Shown here in pieces: positions 12,483 through 21,998 of a stretch of DNA of 64,000 nucleotides. The notes beneath the pieces were generated by a model. It searched no databases. It was not told the DNA's origin and worked only from the letters and a program-made list of their open reading frames with translations. Numbering within the stretch: position 1 is the stretch's first letter; the number at the start of each line of letters is the position of its first letter. This DNA is from Megalopta genalis (Eukaryota; Arthropoda; Insecta; Hymenoptera; Halictidae). The DNA lies in the NCBI RefSeq assembly GCF_051020955.1, contig NC_135019.1, forward strand, positions 9,755,501 through 9,819,500. The letters run 5' to 3'. A program made the position numbers and the translations under genes.

Positions 12483-12652
12483 TTAACACTAGATTGCCCA
12501 AGGAAGTCATTTTTTGGCTGCTTTTTAATTTAAATTAGAAAAAAAATTATGTATATAATGATACAATTTCTTAGAATTTTGTGACTTTTTGTACAACATA
12601 TAAATGCGTTTGTTAATAATTGTAGTTACTTCCCCCCTTCCTTCATTTCCGG

Positions 12653-12685
<33 letters not shown>

Positions 12686-13149
12686 TATACCTATGTATAT
12701 TGCCCAAAAGCAGTCGTTTCGACTGCTTGGGAAATATAAAATAATCAAATGACTCTTATTATTGAATTGAGTTAATATCTTATATGACCAGTTCGGCTCT
12801 GTATTGAAATAACATTTTTCATTTTTTTCGATTACCGTTACAACATACAAGTACATGATAAATTGTCGATTTGGGCATATACTAGATAAGTTGCAGTTGC
12901 TCAATAAGCTAAAGTAGTACTTGTTATTCGTATCTTAAATTTTTTGTATTGTTAATATTTACTAATAACCTGTTATATAACTGGAAATAATGTAAAAAAA
13001 TATTAAAAATTAATTTTAAACAAATTTCTTTACGCATTAGTTATTCTTTCACAATGCAGTCATTTTTACTGCTTTTGGACGATATAGGTATATACTAAGT
13101 ATATACTATATAAGTATAAGTACCAAGTATATACTAAGTCTGGTGTTAA
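12483..13149. mobile_element. TTAA element, family F
   Basis: TTAA borders both ends (12483-12486 and 13146-13149). The termini are CACTAGATTG on the left and CACCAGACTT (complement) on the right, an imperfect inverted repeat typical in kind of piggyBac-like miniature elements. Three internal stem-loops share a theme: AAGTCATTTTTTGGCTGCTT (12501 on), an AAGCAGTCG/CGACTGCTT hairpin (12708-12728) and GCAGTCATTTTTACTGC (13056-13072). A TA microsatellite (12651-12677) and AT-rich DNA fill the middle. No transposase is seen. Confidence 0.6.
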
Positions 13150-13822
13150 TCGAACGATTCATTTTCACCTTTAAAATTGATCTTGTCACATTTGAAAGTC
13201 GTTTTCAAATTTCACGGAGTAAATCGGTCCCGAACAACGACAAATCTAGATCCAGAGAAGTAAAAGTTCGCGATCGGTCGATCTCGAATTGAAATGCCCG
13301 TGACGTACGAGCCTATCACAAATCGATGAGAACCCGTGGCACCTCGCGCGCCATACGCGCGATTCTGCACAAGTGTGCGGGTCACTTTTGTTGCCGGGAA
13401 GTTTGACGGTAGCCGTTTCTTGGACGTTGTATCCGCGGAACAAAACTTTTAATTAGCTGCATACCGTTCGTGTCGACAATGGGTTATTATCTCGCTACGC
13501 CGAAACCGTACAAATGGGAAATTTCAGAATTTCTGTTTGAAAGGGGTGCTTTAGTCGGTCGACGAAACCGTGAAGGCGGAAAAAGAAATCGTGTCATACA
13601 GAGAGCGCGGTAACTGATACTCGAACACCGACTCTAACGCAGCGATGCGTATTCTATGCAATTGCATAAACCTCGAAGGAATTTTGCCGTTTGAAAAGGA
13701 AGCTTAGTTTACGAAGATTAAAACGATTTTCCGATCTGAACACGTTTCTTGTCCTAATTCGGTTGATAATCGCTGTCGTGTTAATTACGCTGCGACTTCT
13801 CTGGTTAAGTCGATCTCTGTAC
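13150..13822. other. Unannotated single-copy DNA
   Basis: It is moderately GC-rich with no recognisable gene or repeat, and is bounded by two TTAA elements. Confidence 0.5.
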
Positions 13823-14114
13823 TTAACCCTAGAAAGATAACCATATGACAACGTACGTAAAAGATAACCATACGCTTCAGAGGCGCATGCTTTTCTAAAG
13901 CGTCAATTTTATACTAACAATGGATATTTATTTAAGTTAATCTAGTCATTTTAAAGGTTTGGCATTATTGTAAAAATAAAATGCATTTATATTATATTTT
14001 TTTATATTTTAAGTAATTTTAAACTTAAATCACTAGACCTCTATGAAAAATTAACAAAAATCAACACAGTCTTCGCAGGCGCCTCTGCGACGTAGGTTAT
14101 CTTTCTCGGGTTAA
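13823..14114. mobile_element. piggyBac-like miniature element, copy 1 (family B)
   Basis: TTAA flanks are at 13823-13826 and 14111-14114. The left end starts CCCTAGAAAGATAACCATAT and repeats AAAGATAACCAT about 30 bp in, with GACAACGTACGT between. The right end complement starts CCCGAGAAAGATAACC. The Trichoplusia ni piggyBac left end also begins CCCTAGAAAGATAA, repeats AAAGATAATCAT internally and has GACGTACGTT between (established knowledge, from memory). About 284 bp lies between the TTAAs and encodes nothing, so it would need a piggyBac-type transposase from elsewhere. This copy has a 2-bp insertion (ACAC for AC) relative to the other two. Confidence 0.92.
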
Positions 14115-14696
14115 GAAACTACATATTCTCGATAATTCGCATTGGCGAATTCACAATTTTGTAAGACAGAATTCTTGTTTTATAAATTTTTTCAGTAAAT
14201 TTTTTTGTAAAAAGACGTCCAGAATTCTGTTAATTCTATTACATCGTGATTCAATTTTGCAATTTCATTACATCGCATTTCAATTACATAGTAATTCGAC
14301 TATGTTGAGATTCAATTACATTAACCAATACTATCAATTGAAATACTGTTAATTGAATTACGTTTCTCCAAATTACGGTGCAGAACCGAGAAGTAGAAGC
14401 GACATACATTTTTATGATTTTCTTTCGTCTCATCCCCGGTATTTTACGTTGAAACGAATTTTCACCCCGCGTACATTGAAATGCCATATGCAGAGGGCAT
14501 TGTATTTCCAATTATATAGTCGTTAACAACATTACATTGCCAAATTACCAATTACCGGGGAACAGAAACGTTCAAATATTTACGAAGCGACAGCACATAT
14601 GTGCTCAGATAAATTAAATCAAATATTATAACAATGACGGCAACTAAATCGTCGAATTCCAGATATGAAGAGCTAAAACTGCCCTTTTAACGCTGG
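14115..14696. other. Unannotated single-copy DNA
   Basis: AT-rich, with diffuse short repeats such as TTCAATTACAT around 14235-14350. No gene is recognised. Confidence 0.5.
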
Positions 14697-14814
14697 AACT
14701 ACCAAGAAGGGGTGTGGGGCAAAATGACTTGTTTGGCATTTATTGTCAATATATTTTGTTTTTTTTTTAAATTTTCTATGACTTTTTCTTGTATTTTTGT
14801 TGTAAAATTGTATA

Positions 14815-15546
14815 CAGGGTGTCCCAGGTTTTAATGTTCAAACTTTGTCAGTATATTCTATGGCACAAAGTATGACAAAAGTGTTATGCAAACATAGGTC
14901 ATATAGAGCTTTATTAAGAAGTTATAACAAAAATTCGTTCAATGAAATGAAAGAGAATAGAAACGAAATTCGCACGGTCATAAATTCGATCTTCGATCGA
15001 TGTCAATCATGTATTTGTCAACAACGGTAGACATTTCGAAATGCATTAATAAACACAGCTTACATAAACACACGGCATGTGCTGATCTATTCAAGCCAAT
15101 GCTCGCATTAACAGCAAGTTGATTACTGTTCCTATTCTGAATTTTTGTTATAACTTCTTAACCCTAGAAAGATAACCATATGACAACGTACGTAAAAGAT
15201 AACCATACGCTTCAGAGGCGCATGCTTTTCTAAGGCGTCAATTTTATACTAACAATGGATATTTATTTAAGTTAATCTAGTCATTTTAAAGGTTTGGCAT
15301 TATTGTAAAAATAAAATGCATTTATATTATATTTTTTTATATTTTAAGTAATTTTAAACTTAAATCACTATACCTCTATGAAAAATTAACAAAAATCAAC
15401 AGTCTTCGCAGGCGCCTCTGCGACGTAGGTTATCTTTCTCGGGTTAATGAAGCTCTATATGACCTATGTTTACATAACATTTTTTTCTTACTTTGTGCCA
15501 TAGAATATACTGACAAAGTTTGAACATTAAAACCTGGGACACCCTG
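14815..15546. mobile_element. TA-flanked inverted-repeat element, split by a piggyBac-like insert
   Basis: The ends are CAGGGTGTCCCAGGTTTTAA and its complement, each next to TA. The arms are about 125 bp and nearly complementary (TTCAAACTTTGTCAGTATAT, TCTATGGCACAAAGTA, ACATAGGTCATATAGAGCTT). The right arm is interrupted at TTAA by 15158-15447. Removing that insert restores GTTATAACTTCTTAATGAAG, matching the complement of the left arm (CTTTATTAAGAAGTTATAAC). The original element was about 446 bp. Its first few bases match family A, but the rest does not. A 61-codon frame at 14845-15030 is not a recognisable protein. Confidence 0.88.
15158..15447. mobile_element. piggyBac-like miniature element, copy 2 (family B)
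   Basis: 290 bp including both TTAAs. It is nearly identical by eye to the copies at 13823 and 59690. It sits inside the right arm of the inverted-repeat element 14815-15546, and the intact left arm shows the pre-insertion sequence with a single TTAA, so the TTAA target duplication is directly visible. Confidence 0.95.
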
Positions 15547-15790
15547 TATAGTATACCGAGATGAGTCATATCAACCCCCACGGAACGTTGATAACTTTGT
15601 AATTTCAGAAGTTTCTCGTATTAGTTTCATTTAGTTTAAATACATTTTCAAAGATTTTCGTACGTAACAATATTGTGCAAAGATTATATGTTCGCTCATT
15701 TTCTTCATTCTCCTCTCACTTTCTTCAGATCGTTACTTGACCGTAACAATATCTTCGCCTGTTTATAAAAACGTGCGACGCTTGTATAGT

Positions 15791-15906
15791 CCTGACGCGA
15801 CAAGAAGTCACCTCCGTGTTTACATTCCCCTCTTACCGACAGCCCCACTGCCGCGGCTAGTAAGAGGAGGAATGTAAACACGAAGGTGCCTTCCAGTCGC
15901 GTGAGG
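15791..15906. repeat. Short hairpin element
   Basis: The left arm starts CCTGACGCGACAAGAAGTCA and continues through CCGTGTTTACATTCCCCTCTTAC. The right arm is its approximate complement (GTAAGAGGAGGAATGTAAAC ... CAGTCGCGTGAGG). The arms are about 46 bp with roughly 85% match and a GC-rich loop of about 22 bp. It could be a miniature transposon or, if transcribed, a long hairpin RNA. I see no target duplication that I trust. Confidence 0.7.
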
Positions 15907-16589
15907 AATGTACATATATGTATACATATATATCGATATTCTCTTCTGTTTTCAATGGTCTACCATCGCAGAAAATATTTCGCATTCAATCGAATAGAAA
16001 CGCTTACAGAGGAAATATTACTTTGTGCCATAATATTTTCAGAAAATCGGAATCCAATATTCTATCGTGATCTGCAGAAATATCCCCATAAAATTACTTA
16101 GAAATTATGGGACAAAATTTTCTCGAAGCAGTAAACCGCTGAAAGAAAGAAATAATTTGGAACAAATTGTTCGCATACGTTAATTGTTCTAAGACTATGA
16201 CGACAGTGATCTAGTAGGCAGTGAAAAAGAAAAAGAGATCAAATGTTGTCTCCAATTATTATTATTATTGTTCAGTGTGTATTCAATTCTCGCTCATAAA
16301 ATAGGAAAATACTTTAAAATGCATAAAGTGTTGTCTTCAAACGCGTCGACTGAAAGATTGCTCGTTGTAAAAAGAAAATAAAGATGCTGTTACACCTTGT
16401 TAATTTAGGGGTTTTCTTGCATTTTAGACATCTGCGCAACCCATAAATACATAAAGATCCGCAGTTCGGCTATCAGATGTAACGTTACGAACTCAATGGT
16501 TCAAATTTAAAGGAACTTATTTCTTGAATTAATTATTATAGAGTATGATTAATATAATAATATAATAATAATAATATAATATACATAAT
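15907..16589. other. Unannotated single-copy DNA
   Basis: No gene is recognised. AT-rich with minor microsatellites such as ATTATTATT near 16257. Confidence 0.5.
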
Positions 16590-16727
16590 ATAATGTAATA
16601 TAATGTAATATAATGTAAATGTAATGTAAATGTAATGTAAATGTAATGTAAATGTAATGTAAATGTAATGTAAATGTAATGTAAATGTAATGTAAATGTA
16701 ATGTAAATGTAATGTAAATGTAATGTC
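16590..16727. repeat. 11-bp tandem repeat
   Basis: About ten copies of GTAATGTAAAT follow a few shorter TAATGTAATA units. On the minus strand it reads as an open frame with an 11-residue period (LHYIYITFTLH), because 33 bases hold three units. This is a repeat translation and not a gene. Confidence 0.95.
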
Positions 16728-17686
16728 AAGGTTGTATAAAAAACGCGTTAACTTAAAAAACAAATCATTTTCACCGCTCCGATGGAAGCAGGTACACGTC
16801 AATCGTCGGTAGTTCCATCGTTGAAGCAATCTTCACGATTTTCAATTACAGATTCATTCATAGTTTCAGATCGATACCCGCGGGAAGCCGTAGACATGCG
16901 AGAAATACATTCAACGTTCTCGAAACAGGTTAATTAACGTCGACAAAACGTAGAAAGCTTTCGCTACTTTCAGTTGATTGAAAGTCGGTCCGGCAGAAAA
17001 TAAAAAGGAGCCCGCTACAAGAGCATTCTGAAAGTCCTAATTCGAAACGTTTCACCCGGTAGGAACGATAAAAAATGAACGCTGTGCCAACAAAATCGTC
17101 ACTCCGTACCAAGGAGCGTGCACCATGAAAGTGTTATCGGCCTGCGCGGCCCAGCCCAAGCGAAATGGTACTCGGTCAGTCGACGGCGTGCCAAAGAAAG
17201 TAAATGCAAAACTCGTACATTACACAAGTATGGAGCGATGCACCGCACCGTTTGCACTACGCAAAATTGTTTCATGCGAAAATGGCCGGCGGCCGGTAGC
17301 CGCAATGTTGGAGCTTTCCAGCCAGGTTTCTTCCTTTTAGCCCACTTTTCTTTCAACGATCAGTGGACTCGTTAGCCATCACGCGAGACTGACCTCTACC
17401 CCCTGGCATGCTACCTCCTATCTGCTACCAGCGAAATTTCAACATTTCCGCATAGATATCCCAAGGTAATTCCCGGATCTCCTCGTGAGTTCCGCCGGCT
17501 CCCGATTCCCTATAAAAACAAATTGTAATGACCCGCCGTATTTCTCCACGGATCCGCCGAAGATTTACGAAGATAGAGATGCCCCGCTCTGACCGGCTGA
17601 GAAGGTAGCTAAACACTGGCCAGACGAACGCCTAAATGTTGCGCGATTTTGCCCCGGCAATTAGTTTTTCGTGGCCGGGTCTGGTC
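16728..17686. other. Unannotated GC-richer DNA
   Basis: From about 16.9 to 17.65 kb the sequence is GC-richer, with overlapping frames of 60-85 codons on both strands (17118-17375 + and 17099-17356 -). No domain is recognised. Confidence 0.5.
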
Positions 17687-18745
17687 GATCGCTTAAGCTT
17701 CTCTTAGAAGATATGCTTCGCCGATCAGAGATTTCAGACGCCTTGGTTCTTAGTAGATCGATATAATAATTACAAGCAGTGCACAAAACTCCCTTCGTTG
17801 ATCCCTTGACACAATAAATTAACAAAGAATAATTCTAAAACGTGCGTGAAATGTATATGAAACAAACATATTCGATCTTTGAGAGCACGGTAACTAAATA
17901 TTGTCGATCACTTAAGCTTCTCTTAGGAGATATGCTTCACCGCTTCGAGATTTCAAATGCCTTGGTTATTAGTAGATCCATATAATAATTACAAGCAGTG
18001 CACAAAACTCCCTTCGTTGATCCCTTGACACAATAAATTAACAAAGAATAATTCTAAAACGTGCGTGAAATGTATATGAAACAAACATATTCGATCTTTG
18101 AGAGCACCGTAACAAAATATTATCGATCACTTAAGCTTCTCTTAGGAGATATGCTTCACCGATTTGACATTTCAGACGCCTTGGTTCTTAGTAGATCGAT
18201 ATAATAATTAGAAGCAGTGCACAAGTCCCCCTTCGTTGATTCCTTGACACAATAAATTAACAAAGAATCATTCTAAAACGTGCGTGAGATGTATATGAAA
18301 CAAACATATTCGAACTTTGAGAGCACCGTAACTAAATATTGTAACTAAATATGCTTCGAGATTTCAAATGCCTTGGTTATTAGTAGATCCATATAATAAT
18401 TACAAACAGTGCACAAAACTCCCTTCGTTGATCCCTTGACACAATAAATTAACAAAGAATAATTCTAAAACGTGCGTGAGATGTATATGAAACAAACATA
18501 TTCGAATTTTAAGAGCACCATAACTAAATATTGTCGATCACTTAAGCTTCTCTTAAGAGATATGCTTCACCGCTTCGAGATTTCAAATGCCTTGGTTATT
18601 AGTAGATCCATATAATAATTACAAACAGTGCACAAAACTCCCTTCGTTGATCCCTTGACACAATAAATTAACAAAGAATAATTCTAAAACGTGCGTGAGA
18701 TGTATATGAAACAAACATATTCGTACTTTGAGAGCACCGTAACTG
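17687..18745. repeat. 219-bp satellite-like tandem array, about 5 units
   Basis: Units start GATCRCTTAAGCTTCTCTTA at 17687, 17906, 18125 and 18536. The unit between the last two lacks its first 27 bp or so. Constant blocks include GCCTTGGTTMTTAGTAGATC, CAGTGCACAAAACTCCCTTC, GTTGATCCCTTGACACAATA and AAAACGTGCGTGARATGTAT. Units differ at a few percent of sites, and the even spacing points to unequal crossing-over. No open frame runs through it. Confidence 0.95.
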
Positions 18746-18867
18746 AATATGCACGATTGAAAAGGCATAAAAATCGCAACACGAAGGAAAATGTATAATA
18801 TAAATATTTGAATTTAATTTTAAAATGCAATTCTAATATTAGTTTCCAATTAACATCCTACTTTATA

Positions 18868-19097
18868 CAGGATGTCCCGTAATTATGTCAACACCTGGAA
18901 AACAATGATTCCTGGGGCCATTCGACGTAACTTTCTCATTAGCGGAAATGCAATTCGCGGCTTTGTTTACGAGCTATTAATGAAAAACAGTGACGAATGA
19001 GAGGCAAGATCAGCTGGAGCGAAGTTCTGGGCTTCGAAAACAGTGCATTTTCGCTAAGTGAGCTTTCCGGATGTTAACATAATTATGGGACAGCCTG
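18868..19097. mobile_element. Family A element, copy 2 (internally deleted)
   Basis: Ends CAGGATGTCCCGTAATTATG and (complement) CAGGCTGTCCCATAATTATG flank a shortened body that keeps GCGGCTTTGTTTACGAG and GACGAATGAGAGGC. Most of the right arm and the GC hairpin are missing. Both ends are of the TAATTATGTTAACACC type, so families A-type and B-type termini are interchangeable among these elements. Confidence 0.85.
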
Positions 19098-19211
19098 TAT
19101 ATGACATTTAAATACCCCCAAGTTAAATGGTAATTAAATGCAAGTTTACTTTATATAATTAACGAATTCATTTAAAACAATTTGGTATTCACTCGATCCA
19201 TAATTTAATAA

Positions 19212-19417
19212 TTAACCCAATGTGGTTACGGAGTCAGTGCGTATCAGTGTGTATTTAAATCATCTACTAATTAGTCGATTTTTGTCGGTTGAATTAAATA
19301 AATGAAGTAAAAAAAAATGAAGTATCTTCAAAAGTATGTTTGGAAACGTTGATCAATAAAGCTGGGACTCGTAAACATCGTCATAGTTCTGAAAATGGTC
19401 CGTCGCCCTAGGGTTAA
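19212..19417. mobile_element. Possible TTAA element, family J
   Basis: TTAA borders at 19212-19215 and 19414-19417 are followed by CCCAATGTGGTTACGG (left) and CCCTAGGGCGACGGACC (right, complement). Terminal match is short and imperfect, so this is a weak call. No coding capacity. Confidence 0.3.
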
Positions 19418-20415
19418 AATCAATAAAACAACGAAAAAATGAAAATTGATATTCAACATATATTATCTAGCAAATTAAAAATAGATAAAATCAAAATCTT
19501 CAATCTTGAACGTACAGGATAAAACGGAGCACATAAAAATAGCAAAATCAGACCCGACAAGAAAAACTCGGATCAGACATTTAACAGATTTGTAAAGAAG
19601 AGGCTTCAGCCTTGAAAACGAGCCCAACATCGACTCGTTACGATTCTTTCACCGGAGATCCCAACACCGCGAACATCAACGATTTTTGGAATGCCAGGAA
19701 ATTAGTGTCCGAACATTCTCGCAATCGCCGTAACTGCTAATGAGTCCAGTGGATCGTAGCAGCTGCCGTGGAACCGTGTTTCTAACCGGCTAACCGTCAG
19801 CTTCGATAAATACACAAATTACTTGCAGCCGGTTGCTCCGCGTTTGAAGTCCAGGCCGACTCCTGAAATCGAGCCAAGTGCTCGAAGCCCGGCTTGGCGC
19901 GACCCGGCGTCGAGACGTCTTTCTCGATGGGAATTTTTGACTTTTAAATTTTTCTACGACTAATTTCCTACCGGAGGCCGGGGGCTGGCTCAGCGCGTTT
20001 CTTCCTGTCGGAAAAGGGGAGCACGGAAAGCGAAGCCGCCCACAGTGGCCCGGACAGTTTGACAACAACAAGGACTTTCCTACGGGCTCGAAATTCGCGA
20101 CTCCGTTTTGGTCCTAGCGGCAGGAAACCGACTCCCCCACTTTCCCTTTTGGAAAGTTCGGACCTGTGACAGGGCATTGTAGTGCTCGGCTGACAAAAAT
20201 ATTTGTAAACAATAGACCGAGTCGCGGACAGCGCGGCGCGTACGGTAGATGTGCGATGGTTCTATTCGGACCGACGTTCTCAGAGTTCGCGCATCGATCG
20301 TGTTGCGAATCGTCGTTGTCTCTGCGAGTACGTACCAGCCTTTCCCGTCCGGTATGTTCGGTTCGTATAAATTTATTCGATAACCAGTATGCTATTTTTC
20401 AAGATCCAGACGCGC
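19418..20415. other. Unannotated DNA, GC-rich from 19.7 kb
   Basis: 19.75-20.4 kb is CpG-rich, with competing open frames on both strands (19790-20071 -, 20166-20504 +). No protein family is recognised. The composition would fit a promoter or 5' exon, but no firm signal is visible. Confidence 0.45.
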
Positions 20416-20536
20416 TTAACCCCTTGACATACCATTCTCTTCGCAGTTACTGCGATTATAAGTTTTTCGATTACCATAATTTCTTAGAAGGGAAAGAAAA
20501 TTGATGCTTATCGTGTGCCTAAATTTACTCGAATGC

Positions 20537-21313
20537 TTAACCTTTTAGGTACGGCTGAATTCTGCGCGAGGCTATTTCTCTGGACGGCAGAGTCTGATAT
20601 TGTATATACAGGGAATATAGAATTATACATATATATATATTTATAATATAATTATAATTAATATAATTAATATAATTAATTATATATTTATTATAATTAT
20701 ATATTATATATATATATATATTCTGTAATATAGAATATAAAATATATTGTATATATTGTCTGTATATACAGGGTGTCGCAAAAATGTCTCGCAATCCAAA
20801 AGTGGCGGGTTCCTCGGGCCATTGGAAGCAACTTTTTCCTTTACAACAATTTTCTCCGAGGCACCGTTAACGAGTTATTAACGAAAAACAGTGACCAATG
20901 AAAGGCGAGCTCAGCTGGCGCGAGGCGATCGAGCCAATGAGCGGAACTGGGCTTCGCGCGCTGGTTGGCTGGGCCGCCTCGCGTCAGCCGTACTCGATTC
21001 TTATTGGTCACCGTTTTTCGTTAATAACTCGTTAACGGTGCATCGGAGAACATTTTTGTAAAGGAAGAAGTTGCTTCAAATGATCCGAGGAACCCGCCAT
21101 TTCCGGATTGCGAGACATTTTTGGGACACCCTGTAGACTATTGTAAATCGATGTGAAGACAAAAGAAGTGTGAATCAATGGATATGAAGACGATTATTTG
21201 ATTCAAACGATGAGCGAGTGAGCTACTAGAGCAAGCCACTATAGTGGCGTGACATTCTAAAAGATGATATCCGCGGAAGCCACTATAGTGACGCGTCGGG
21301 CCTAGAAGGTCAA
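20537..21313. mobile_element. TTAA element, family D, copy 1 (contains a family A element)
   Basis: Left end is TTAACCTTTTAGGTACGGCT. The right end complement begins TTGACCTTCTAGGCCCGACG, where the TTAA has mutated to TCAA. The left 70 bp (through GGACGGCAGAGTCTGAT) and the right 180 bp match copy 2 at 33468 closely. The right arm carries two 44-bp units each with CCACTATAGTG (21235 and 21279). A TA-rich microsatellite (about 20620-20760) and a full family A element fill the middle. Confidence 0.8.
20769..21133. mobile_element. Family A element, copy 3
   Basis: A complete copy of 365 bp: CAGGGTGTCGCAAAAATGTC at the left and its counterpart GACATTTTTGGGACACCCTG at the right, with TA next to both ends. 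Arms hold CCGAGGCACCGTTAACGAG and ACCAATGAAAGGCGAGCTCA with their complements. It lies inside a D element, at the same junction (followed by AGACTRTTGTAAATCGATGT) as the fragment in D copy 2. Confidence 0.92.
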
Positions 21314-21780
21314 ATATTGATGACAAGAGATTAGAATTTTATTCAAATGTTAATGGACGGAATAACATATGTACTCAATAAATTATTATTAGAAATTTTC
21401 ATGACGAGTCGGAAGTAGTACGTCAAAGTACGGCAAGGGGTTAACGCGAATCTTTAATGTATCGATTTTCTGTGACATGGCGGACAGGGAACCGAAGATG
21501 CGGTTATTGATAGAAAAGATACAGTGACTGAAATAATGTCGAGGAATTTTAGCAAGAAGATTTTACAGCAATGATATTATACAATTTATTTGAATCATTG
21601 TCAAAATCAACACGCGCACAGATTGCCAGTATATGGTACGTACAGAGTTAGGGCACATTGAAAATCGCTTCTTCGATCGAGCATTAAAAAGTACATGAAA
21701 AAAGCCAATTGCTCGTAGCACAAACAGTCTAGAGATGTCATTAACCCTTTCGAAACGAGAATTTTTAGAACAACATACTA

Positions 21781-21996
21781 CAGTAATGTCTCCCTAATTG
21801 ACGCTCAGATTGTCCACAAAAATGGGCAATTCTGGAAAAGGAGACACGATTGTTCGAGCCTTGTGGCTCGTTTTTTATGGTTATCGATTGTCAACAGCTA
21901 TAAAAACGAGTTGCAAGGCTCGAATGATCGTGTCTCCTCTTCCCGAATTGTCCACTTTAGTGCACAATCTGAGCGTCAGTAAGGGAGACATTACCG
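21781..21996. mobile_element. Family C element, copy 2
   Basis: A compact 216-bp copy with TA on both sides. Ends are CAGTAATGTCTCCCTAATTG and complement CGGTAATGTCTCCCTTACTG. Inside these come GCTCAGATTGTSCAC and GGAGACACGATYRTTCGAGCC on both arms and a short AT-rich loop. The stem-loop CGAGCCTTGTGGCTCG is in the left arm. No coding capacity; of the three copies it is the clearest reference for the family. Confidence 0.9.
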
Positions 21997-21998
21997 TA

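Larger units (their letters stand above)
14697..15594. mobile_element. Possible TTAA element, family N, carrying nested insertions
   Basis: The left end is TTAA at 14697-14700 then CGCTGGAACTACCAAG. The right end complement (TTATCAACGTTCCGTGGGGG) is similar but decayed, including its TTAA. Both sides then share a GGGG...ATGACT block. The DNA outside the nested TA element would make a miniature element of only about 170 bp. The decay makes this tentative. Confidence 0.35.
20416..21444. mobile_element. TTAA element, family E, with nested D and A elements
   Basis: TTAA at 20416-20419 is followed by CCCCTTGACATACCAT. The right border (TTAA at 21441-21444) reads CCCCTTGCCGTACTTT on the complement, a good terminal inverted repeat of about 14 bp. 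A near-perfect palindrome (CGCAGTTACTGCG, 20442-20454) lies just inside the left end. Without the nested D element the unit is about 250 bp. It is interrupted at an internal TTAA by 20537-21313. Confidence 0.7.

Noticed and set aside
14845..15030. 61-codon frame inside the TA element as a transposase remnant
   Set aside because: Too short, overlaps the inverted arm and has no DDE-type motif.
16529..16829. Minus-strand frames with LHYIYITFT repeats
   Set aside because: They translate the 11-bp tandem repeat.
17687..18745. CRISPR-like repeat-spacer pattern in the 219-bp array
   Set aside because: The whole unit repeats without variable spacers, and the DNA is eukaryotic.
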